A stretch of 27,956 nucleotides of DNA from a bacterium (lineage in GTDB: Bacteria; UBA9089; CG2-30-40-21; SBAY01): contig JBFLYA010000027.1 in the NCBI GenBank assembly GCA_040757115.1, positions 1 to 27,956 of the forward strand, read 5' to 3'. A program made the position numbers and the translations under genes. The notes beneath the pieces are model-generated. The model did no database searches. It was not told the origin of the DNA and saw only the letters and a program-made list of their open reading frames with translations. Shown piece after piece: positions 22,064 to 27,956 of the stretch. Numbering within the stretch: the stretch's first letter is position 1; each line of letters begins with the position of its first letter.

Positions 22064-23092
22064 TTAAAATTGCTCTAAAAACCGAATATCGTTTTCAAAA
22101 AATAATCTAATGTTATTGATGCCGTATTTTAGCATAGCAATTCTTTCTACGCCGACGCCGAAGGCAAAACCGGTGTATTTTGTTGAATCATAATTAACTA
22201 TTTTAAATATCTCCGGGTCAACCATCCCGGCGCCTAAAATCTCTATCCAACCGGTATATTTACAAAGCCCACATCCTTTTCCTTCACATATTACGCAAGA
22301 AATGTCTATTTCTGCCGAAGGCTCAGTAAAAGGGAAGAAACTCGGTCTAAACCGAAGATTAGTTTGTTCCCCAAAGATAAGATGGATAAATGATGAAAGC
22401 ACTCCCTTTAAATCACTAAATGTCGTCCATTCATCAACTAATAAACCTTCTACCTGATGAAACATAGGTGAATGAGAAATATCAGCATCTTTACGATAGA
22501 CCCTGCCAGGAACAATTATTCGCAAAGGCGGTTGTTGTTTTTCCATAACACGAATTTGAACCGGGGAGGTATGTGTGCGTAAAATCACATCTTCAGAATC
22601 GCTTTTGACATAAAAGGTATCATGCATATCCCGTGCCGGATGATGAAGTGGGATATTCAAGGCATCGAAATTATAATAACTTAATTCTACCTCAGGCCCT
22701 TCGGCTATTTGAAAACCTAATCTAACAAAAATATCTACTATTTGGTTTAATATAATCGTTATGGGATGAAATTTACCTATTTGAGGTCCAATACCAGGCA
22801 AGGTTATATCAATCTTTTCTAAAAGTAATTTCTCTTGCTGGGTTTTAGATTTTAATAGTTCTGTTTTTTCGGTAAGTAATTGGGTAATTTTATTCTTTAT
22901 CTCATTAATTAATTTCCCGATTTTAGGTTTTTCTTCGGCAGAAAGACTTCCCATCCGGGTTAGAAGTTGGGTAATCAACCCTTCTTTTCGTCCTAAATAT
23001 TTTACCCGCAGTTTTTCTAATACCTCAAAAGAAATGGCTTTTTTAATCTCATTTTCTGCCTCTATCATTAGAGACTTAATTTTTTCTTCCAT
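22064..23092 (-). CDS. pheS: Phenylalanyl-tRNA synthetase alpha subunit
   Basis: 342 residues, normal length. N-terminal coiled coil (~1-90), then the class II catalytic core: GPEVELSYYNFDALNIPLHH, HDTFYV, LRTHTSPVQIR, GRVYRKDADISHSPMFHQVE (motif 2), the FPFTEPSAEIDISC stretch with a CxxC..GCxxC insert, GWIEILGAGMV, and GFAFGVGVERIAMLKYG (motif 3). It activates phenylalanine and, with PheT, charges tRNA-Phe. It begins 20 bp after the PAP2-like gene stop with GGAAA before the ATG. No T-box or attenuator leader fits in that gap. pheT follows after ~250 bp of repeat, where most bacteria have a few bases. Confidence 0.97.
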   Translation of the reverse strand: MEEKIKSLMIEAENEIKKAISFEVLEKLRVKYLGRKEGLITQLLTRMGSLSAEEKPKIGKLINEIKNKITQLLTEKTELLKSKTQQEKLLLEKIDITLPGIGPQIGKFHPITIILNQIVDIFVRLGFQIAEGPEVELSYYNFDALNIPLHHPARDMHDTFYVKSDSEDVILRTHTSPVQIRVMEKQQPPLRIIVPGRVYRKDADISHSPMFHQVEGLLVDEWTTFSDLKGVLSSFIHLIFGEQTNLRFRPSFFPFTEPSAEIDISCVICEGKGCGLCKYTGWIEILGAGMVDPEIFKIVNYDSTKYTGFAFGVGVERIAMLKYGINNIRLFFENDIRFLEQF

Positions 23093-23112
23093 TGTTTCCA
23101 GACTCCAAATTT

Positions 23113-23565
23113 TTACAATGCGGTAATTCCTAAGGCAACTAATATCCCCAGTCCGGCGCCGACAAAGACTTCTACCGGCGTATGACCTAATAATTCCTTT
23201 AATCTCCGCTCACTTATTGTTCCTTTTTCATAAAGTTCATCAACCATAATATTCAAAATCCGTGCTTGTTGACCAACTGCCCGCCGGACACCAACCGCAT
23301 CGGTCATAATAATAAATGCAAATATCAGAGTGACAATAAAAAGTGGTGTATCCCAGCCGTGTATTTTACCAACAGCAGTAGATAAAGCCATCACGGTTGC
23401 TGAATGAGAGCTTGGCATCCCACCTGAACCTAACAGCAGTCTAAAATTTATTCGTCTATTCTTGCGGGCATAGATAATAATCTTTAAAACCTGGGCAATT
23501 AACCAGGCTAAAACCGACGCTAAAAATATCTTGTTTTGTAATATTGTGATAATCGCAGTTACCAT
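23113..23565 (-). CDS. Divergent PAP2 / DUF212 membrane protein (YuiD-like)
   Basis: 150 residues with about four hydrophobic segments. Motifs LLGSGGMPSSHSATVMALST and IMTDAVGVRRAVGQQARILN, then LKELLGHTPVEVFVGAGLGI, are those of the divergent PAP2 family (acid phosphatase / haloperoxidase-related, YuiD). The two conserved His (SSHS, GHTP) and the R-R motif are present, which fits a membrane lipid phosphatase, but no member's substrate is assumed here. GAGGTG lies 8 nt before the ATG. An extended -10-like TGTTATACT lies just upstream, so it probably leads the minus-strand unit PAP2-pheS-pheT-mvhD. Confidence 0.9.
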   Translation of the reverse strand: MVTAIITILQNKIFLASVLAWLIAQVLKIIIYARKNRRINFRLLLGSGGMPSSHSATVMALSTAVGKIHGWDTPLFIVTLIFAFIIMTDAVGVRRAVGQQARILNIMVDELYEKGTISERRLKELLGHTPVEVFVGAGLGILVALGITAL

Positions 23566-23860
23566 TATTCTTGCACCTCAGTCTGAAATCACTGAACAGT
23601 ATAACACTTATTAATCGAAATTTGACCCAGATATGGCTATGAAATTCCAAATTCCATTTAGTGAATTAGTGAATTAAGCGAATTAGCGAATTAGTAAAAT
23701 CTAATCTCTAATTCACTAATCTCTAATTCGCTTTTTGGTATGTGGAATTTGGTGCTTGGGATTTGGGATTTTTTACTTATCCACCCTGAGTAAAATTTTG
23801 ACTAATAACTGCTATAGGCTACTGATTAGTCTTCACGGTTCACTCTTCACTGCTAAATGC

Positions 23861-24862
23861 TTACTTTTTGCCAAATATCTCTTCGCTCTCCGGACATTCG
23901 ATAAATCTCGTGGCATCTTTGGTCAAATCTATATCTTTAACCTTTGAAAATGGTATTAGTTCGCCTTTAGCATCAATCAATACTCTAATCACTGGTCTGA
24001 CAATTGCCCGCTCATTTACTTTAACGACTAATCCTATTTCTCCGGTATTAAGCTTAACCAGGCTTCCAAGAGGGTAGATAGACAAAGTCCTCAAAAAAGC
24101 ACGGACAACATCTATGGCAAAATCACTATAAGTTTGACTAATAATAATTCTCATTGCGTCATGAGGGAGTAACCCTTTTCGATATGGTCTATCCGTTGTC
24201 AGGGCATCATAGACATCGGCAATTGAGGTCATTACGGCAAATTGTGGAATTTCAACACCGACTAATTTCCGTGGATACCCTCGCCCATCATATCTTTCAT
24301 GATGGGCATAAGCAACCATTCTGGGAACTTCACTTATATCTTTTTCTCTCGAAAGGATATTATAGCTATAAATAGGATGTTTTTTCATTTCCTCAAATTC
24401 TTCTGGGGTTAATCTTCCGGGTTTATCTAATATCTCATGCCTGATCAGTATTTTACCTACATCATGAAGCAACGAACCAATAGCTAAATCTTCTAAATCT
24501 TTCCTTTTTAATTTCTGTTTTAGACCGATGAGTGTGGATAAGGTGCAAACATTGATTGAATGTGAGAAGGTATATTTATCATAGGTTCTAATATCCATAA
24601 GATTTATCAAAGAATCTTCATAGTTTGAGATAACTTCTTCAATTAATTTAGTAACCACCTCCCGCACGGTCATTTTATCAATCATCCTCCCTGCTCTTGC
24701 CTCTTGAAGACTGGTATAGACGACTTTTATTGCCTCTTCTTTTGTCTGGTTAGAAAGCAAAACAGGGATGTCTTGAATCAATTTTTTGGCTTCTGCATTT
24801 TTTAGTATTTTATCATCAAAAACTTCTATTTTTGGAGGTTCTGCTACAAAATATCCTGGCAT
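23861..24862 (-). CDS. HD-GYP domain protein, putative cyclic-di-GMP phosphodiesterase
   Basis: 333 residues from the ATG at 24862, chosen because a perfect promoter ends six bases before it. The longer frame to 25063 reads through the 242-bp repeat and is rejected. A helical N-terminal region (~1-90) is followed by the HD-GYP domain: FSHSINVCTLS, GSLLHDVGKILI (His133, Asp134), HHERYDGRGYPRKL (GYP at 195-197) and DVYDALTTDRPYRKG. All catalytic residues of c-di-GMP phosphodiesterases are present. A C-terminal ~70-residue extension (YPLGSLVKLNTGEIGLVVKV) is common in the family. No receiver domain is fused, and the protein is cytoplasmic. It may act on signals shared with the orphan kinase, but the sequence does not show this. 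Confidence 0.93.
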   Translation of the reverse strand: MPGYFVAEPPKIEVFDDKILKNAEAKKLIQDIPVLLSNQTKEEAIKVVYTSLQEARAGRMIDKMTVREVVTKLIEEVISNYEDSLINLMDIRTYDKYTFSHSINVCTLSTLIGLKQKLKRKDLEDLAIGSLLHDVGKILIRHEILDKPGRLTPEEFEEMKKHPIYSYNILSREKDISEVPRMVAYAHHERYDGRGYPRKLVGVEIPQFAVMTSIADVYDALTTDRPYRKGLLPHDAMRIIISQTYSDFAIDVVRAFLRTLSIYPLGSLVKLNTGEIGLVVKVNERAIVRPVIRVLIDAKGELIPFSKVKDIDLTKDATRFIECPESEEIFGKK

Positions 24863-24868
24863 ATCTTT

Positions 24869-24897
24869 ATTATACTTACCTATTGTTAAAAAGTCAA
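24869..24897 (-). promoter_or_regulatory. Promoter of the HD-GYP gene, leaderless
   Basis: On the minus strand: TTGACT (24897-24892), a 17-bp spacer and TATAAT (24874-24869), then six bases (AAAGAT) and the ATG. Transcription should start at the start codon. Confidence 0.8.
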
Positions 24898-24957
24898 TTA
24901 AAAAATAAGGGTAACTGTGATTCAGACACTGGACATCAGACACAAGACTATAGACTC

Positions 24958-25200
24958 TATAGCGGTTATTAACTGGAAGTTTACATAGGATAATACCCCA
25001 TAAATAAGGCATGAGAATAATCGTTCCGTTAGGAACATAATATCGGTAGGAATAGATAGACAAATCAATCAGTTCCGTAGGAACGATATATTGGTAGAAA
25101 ATTTATGGAAAGCCATTTACCGATATATTGTCCCTATGGGACATTATTTGTATGATATTTATTTCTACCGATATATTGTCCCTATGGGACATTAAATGAA
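24958..25200 (-). repeat. ~242-bp multi-palindrome element, copy R (inverted)
   Basis: Reverse complement of 11722-11963 with a handful of differences. One difference restores symmetry: GTTCCTAACGGAAC here against GATCCTAACGGAAC in copy L. Confidence 0.9.
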
Positions 25201-25489
25201 GCAAAACTCAAAACTACAACTAAAAACTTCTCCATCAGTCGCAATAAATCTCAATGAATCTATTAGTTTTAAGGTTTTGAGATGAGGTTTTGAGTTTTGA
25301 CATTTGAGTTTTGAGTTGATATTGTCCCATCTGATGGACACGGCTGAACGCTTACGAGATAATTTTACATTTTGATATGTAATTTTTATATTTGCTTTTT
25401 GCATTTTGCTCTTTGGAGGAAATCCCTTTTGGACACCAAATCTGCATAGATTTCATTATTTAGAGTTATTTTCAGACACCACCGATTTT

Positions 25490-25562
25490 CCGTGTTTTAT
25501 CCGTGTCCATCTGTGGCTGAATAGTTACTATTTTTCTTTGTGACTCTGTGGTGAACGATTAC
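25490..25562 (+). repeat. Half copy of the nested palindrome
   Basis: CCGTGTTTTATCCGTGTCCA, GTGGCTGAATAGTTAC, then CTTTGTGACTCTGTGGTGAA and CGATTAC: the right half of 11257-11465 without the left half. Confidence 0.8.
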
Positions 25563-25573
25563 ATATTCAGAGG

Positions 25574-27250
25574 CTACGCTGTAGTTTCTTTTATGTTCCT
25601 GGATAATGTTTTAATCGCTTCAATGATAAGCATTATACTTAGAAGCAAAAGGACAACCCCACAAATACCCGAAATCAAAACATCCGGGACAACACTGCTA
25701 CCCTGAAGTATTTCTGGTAAAGAAGTGATGAAAGGTAAGGTTAAAGTTACCAATGACCATAAAGTCATCAGTAACATAAATATCATTGGTAGGATGGTAT
25801 AAATGGCATTTTTACCAGTCTTTATCAACCAGACAGAAATTCCAAGTAAGGTTAAAGAAGCAAGTAATTGATTGCTTGTGCCAAAGATTGGCCAGGCAAC
25901 TAAATATCCCTTTTCTTTGGTCAACATTAAAAATAATAAAGGAACAAATAAGCTGATTAAGGCACATATTATTCCGCCAATTTTTGATTTCCACCCAATT
26001 AGTTCCTGGAGGATATAGCGGGCAAGCCTTGTTGAGACATCAAGGGTATCATAGACAAAGGTTGAAAAAGCAAGTAAGGCAAATGGGAAGGCAAAACTAA
26101 ACGCTATTCCAATTAACCCCATGTATTGAGCAATACCATTAGCATAGATAAGATTTGGGTCGGATTTAAGCATCTCTGCCCCTTTTGGTAGCATTATGAC
26201 GGTTATCATTGCCAGCACTGCGATTAAACCTTCAAGTAACATTGCCCCGTAACCAACTGACACCGCATCTTTTTCGCGGGAAAGTTGTTTTGAAGTCGTT
26301 CCCGAACTGACAATTCCGTGAAATCCTGAACACGCACCACAAGCAACCGTAATAAATAAAACAGGGAAGAGTAATTTTCCATTAGCCAGACTTTTTAATC
26401 CTTCAAGATTAAATGCCGGGTATTGTATGGTAAATCCTCCAAATATTGCGCCAATCAACCCAATGATAATTATAAGATATAAAAACCAACCACCAAGATA
26501 GCCACGAGGTTGAAGCAATAACCACATTGGGATGACTGCGGCAATAAAGCAATATATCAACAAGATTATATCCCATTGTTTTACAGATAATGAACCAAGT
26601 ATTTCTATGGGTAATCGTGGTCCAACCCAGATTATTAATAATACTATTGGCAAAAATATCACGGTTGCTAACCACAGTTTAATCTTAAATTTGTATAAAA
26701 GGATTCCCATAAGCACTGCCGCAAGAAGATAAAGGAAGGATGACGCCGCCACGCCAGGACCAAATGCCTCTTCTTTAACGACTGTCTTAAAGGTATGAGC
26801 TGTAATATCTGTAAAGGCAATAATGACATAAATCAAGGCAAGCCAGACAAAAATCAGGAACAGGATATGAGAGGTCGGGGACATATATTGTTTAACAATC
26901 TCACCAATAGATGCGGCTTTATGTCTAATTGAAGCAACTAAACTTGAGAAATCATGGACACCACCAATGAATATTGCCCCCAGAACTATCCAGAGAAGTG
27001 CCGGTGCCCAACCAAACCATAAACATCCAAGAATGGGCCCGACAATCGGTCCGGCGGCCGCAATTGCCGAAAAATGCTGTCCCAATAATAACATAGGTTT
27101 TGCCGGAACAAAATCTCTTCCATCATTCATCTCCTGTGCCGGCGTAAGAACTGAATCATCTAATTTCATCTGTTTTTGCAAAAACCGACCATAAACACAA
27201 TAACCCGCTAAAAAAATGAGCATAACTATTAAAATTAATAAACTAATCAT
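25574..27250 (-). CDS. cstA: Carbon starvation protein CstA family transporter
   Basis: 558 residues with about 14 to 16 membrane segments. Hallmarks of CstA: NDGRDFVPAKPMLLLGQHFS, AAAGPIVGPILGCLWFGWAP, GGVHDFSSLVASIRHKAASI and SGFHGIVSSGTTSKQL, then FVYDTLDVSTRLARYILQEL and WPIFGTSNQLLASLTL. Family members import pyruvate or peptides at the cytoplasmic membrane. The protein is shorter than the E. coli form (about 700) but within the range of the short CstA group. AGGAGG lies 10 nt before the ATG. Another ATG between them opens a 4-codon frame (MKND) whose stop overlaps this start, which could modulate initiation. Single-gene unit, flanked by repeats. Confidence 0.95.
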   Translation of the reverse strand: MISLLILIVMLIFLAGYCVYGRFLQKQMKLDDSVLTPAQEMNDGRDFVPAKPMLLLGQHFSAIAAAGPIVGPILGCLWFGWAPALLWIVLGAIFIGGVHDFSSLVASIRHKAASIGEIVKQYMSPTSHILFLIFVWLALIYVIIAFTDITAHTFKTVVKEEAFGPGVAASSFLYLLAAVLMGILLYKFKIKLWLATVIFLPIVLLIIWVGPRLPIEILGSLSVKQWDIILLIYCFIAAVIPMWLLLQPRGYLGGWFLYLIIIIGLIGAIFGGFTIQYPAFNLEGLKSLANGKLLFPVLFITVACGACSGFHGIVSSGTTSKQLSREKDAVSVGYGAMLLEGLIAVLAMITVIMLPKGAEMLKSDPNLIYANGIAQYMGLIGIAFSFAFPFALLAFSTFVYDTLDVSTRLARYILQELIGWKSKIGGIICALISLFVPLLFLMLTKEKGYLVAWPIFGTSNQLLASLTLLGISVWLIKTGKNAIYTILPMIFMLLMTLWSLVTLTLPFITSLPEILQGSSVVPDVLISGICGVVLLLLSIMLIIEAIKTLSRNIKETTA

Positions 27251-27479
27251 TTTTCATTTCCCTCCTTAATTTTGGTAAACGCTCTCGGATAAAACCTGTT
27301 CCTGTCCCTGATTAAATCAGGGATTCAGGAATTGAGCGTTGATTCTTGACCTGTCGTCAGGACAGGTTTATTAGTCTTCACACACCTTGAATTTTTCCTT
27401 CACCCACAGTATTCCCCTCTTGAGAGCTTATCCTTACCCACATCTTTTACTGGACAATGTTATTAACTATGCATTCATT

Positions 27480-27549
27480 CACAATTCACCATTCACAATT
27501 CACAATTTTTTCCCTAAATTTCCTTAATAATGGTGAATGGTGAATTGTG
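27480..27549. repeat. 17-bp perfect inverted repeat
   Basis: CACAATTCACCATTCAC (27480-27496) / GTGAATGGTGAATTGTG (27533-27549), abutting the GTAACCGTTCAGGT motif. Confidence 0.92.
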
Positions 27550-27728
27550 TAACCGTTCAGGTCTTGAGTTACTAATATTGATTGAGATTTCAGAACACTT
27601 ACAAAATATTGAATGTAGAATGTTCAAAGTATAAAAACGGCCAAACAGAAAAATCCAGAAACTTCATCATTCTACATTCAGTATTCTACATTCGATATTC
27701 AATATTATTCCTGTTACCTGAACGATTA
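27549..27728. repeat. Palindromic unit bounded by TAACCGTTCAGGT motifs
   Basis: Ends 27550-27562 and 27716-27728 pair with one mismatch. Inside, AATATTGAATGTAGAATG (27605-27622) pairs with CATTCTACATTC (27668) and GATATTCAATATT (27694). Confidence 0.85.
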
Positions 27729-27801
27729 TGAAATCTGAAATAGAAGAATCCACCTCCTACCCCCGCCAGCGGGGGACAACGGCCAATCAATCACTTGAAT
27801 G

Positions 27802-27827
27802 GCGACAGAGCACTAGTGCTCTGTCGC
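27802..27827. repeat. Perfect 26-bp palindrome
   Basis: Half-site GCGACAGAGCACT and its exact complement with no loop, inside weaker arms ATCAAT / ATTGAT and GGGGGACA / TGTCCCCCC. Confidence 0.92.
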
Positions 27828-27956
27828 TACTCAATTGATGTCCCCCCTTGGCCTAATCATTACCCACATCTTTTAGTGGACAGATTAGATAGAAATTCCA
27901 AATTCCAAGCACCAAATTCCAAATAAATTCCAAATTCCAAGCACCAAATCCCAAAC

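Larger units (their letters stand above)
24863..25573. other. Spacer between HD-GYP and cstA genes
   Basis: Holds the HD-GYP promoter, the word gactatagactctatagcgg, copy R of the 242-bp element (24958-25200), an inverted pair CAAAACTCAAAACTA (25203) / GTTTTGAGTTTTG (~25285), a GGCTGAACGCTTACGAGA motif (~25340), the gcattttgctctttggagg phrase also seen at 16953, and a half copy ending GTGAACGATTAC. No gene is supported. Confidence 0.8.
27251..27956. other. Palindrome-rich spacer upstream of cstA
   Basis: No gene. From left to right: TCCCTGATT-A-AATCAGGGA (~27315), ACCTGTC/GACAGGT (~27350), a 17-bp inverted repeat (27480-27549), a repeat pair bounded by TAACCGTTCAGGT / ACCTGAACGATTA with an inner TTGAATGTAGAATG palindrome (27549-27728), CCCCCGCCAGCGGGGG (~27760), a perfect 26-bp palindrome (27802-27827), the word CCCACATCTTTTA twice (~27438, 27862), and ttccaaattccaagcaccaa words to the end. 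Confidence 0.8.

Noticed and set aside
23093-23112. T-box or phenylalanine attenuator before pheS
   Set aside because: Only 20 bases separate pheS from the upstream gene, too short for a T-box; none is seen before the PAP2-like gene either.
24866-25063. N-terminal extension of the HD-GYP protein
   Set aside because: The extra 67 residues are a reading of the 242-bp repeat and spacer, upstream of a perfect promoter that abuts the ATG at 24862.
25192-25404. 70-codon minus-strand frame between HD-GYP and cstA
   Set aside because: It lies wholly within inverted-repeat spacer and shows no protein-like pattern.

Overview
The window is AT-rich bacterial chromosomal DNA. It looks like an uncultured candidate-phylum bacterium: housekeeping genes are clearly bacterial but divergent, and the spacers are long and packed with inverted repeats. 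Vegetative promoters (TTGACA-N17/18-TATAAT type) and good Shine-Dalgarno sites are present. A family 9 glycosyltransferase next to a DUF4254 gene suggests a cell envelope that makes LPS-type or other surface glycans. I cannot assign a phylum. Desantisbacteria- or Omnitrophota-like lineages are a guess from the spacer style only. No rRNA, tRNA, CRISPR, complete transposase or prophage is visible.

Layout. 1-268: the tail of an Rpn-type PD-(D/E)XK nuclease gene. 313-1362 (minus): an exported papain-like (NlpC/P60-like) protein. 1577-3464: hisI and trpE, one step each of histidine and tryptophan synthesis, without their usual partners. 3521-9104: a small possible antitoxin-like protein overlapping a GAF-PAS histidine kinase, then an exported HEAT-repeat/terpenoid-cyclase-fold protein overlapping an SbcD/Mre11-like nuclease. 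9257-11229: the glycosyltransferase and DUF4254 genes. 11230-12556: a gene-free block of nested palindromes. 12557-13240: a small exported protein of unknown function with its own terminator. 13771-17635: a deoxyhypusine-synthase-like gene, then aroQ, a DUF5618 gene, an Xaa-Pro aminopeptidase and efp; aroQ-pepP-efp is a widely conserved bacterial cluster. 17636-19294: a 1.66 kb repeat field that also holds a promoter-driven, T-tract-terminated structured RNA candidate. 19295-23565 (minus): a PAP2-like gene, pheS, pheT and an orphan MvhD-like iron-sulfur protein. 23861-24862 (minus): an HD-GYP protein. 25574-27250 (minus): cstA. The window ends in more palindromic spacer.

Two features stand out. 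First, the spacers hold at least nine copies of a ~50-nt element with conserved flanks around a short hairpin. The stem sequence changes between copies while pairing is kept, apart from one mismatch, and the end sequence ATTTTCA/TGAAAAT forms an outer pair in most copies. Copies are separated by inserts that are themselves inverted repeats, giving a modular, nested-palindrome architecture. A separate ~242-bp element made of four small palindromes is present twice in opposite orientation, 13 kb apart. I do not recognise these families.

Second, at least four genes (glycosyltransferase, DHS-like, aroQ, HD-GYP) have a near-perfect promoter whose -10 box ends only 6 to 9 nt before the start codon, so their mRNAs should be leaderless or nearly so. 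Other genes in the window carry strong Shine-Dalgarno sites, so both modes of initiation seem to coexist.
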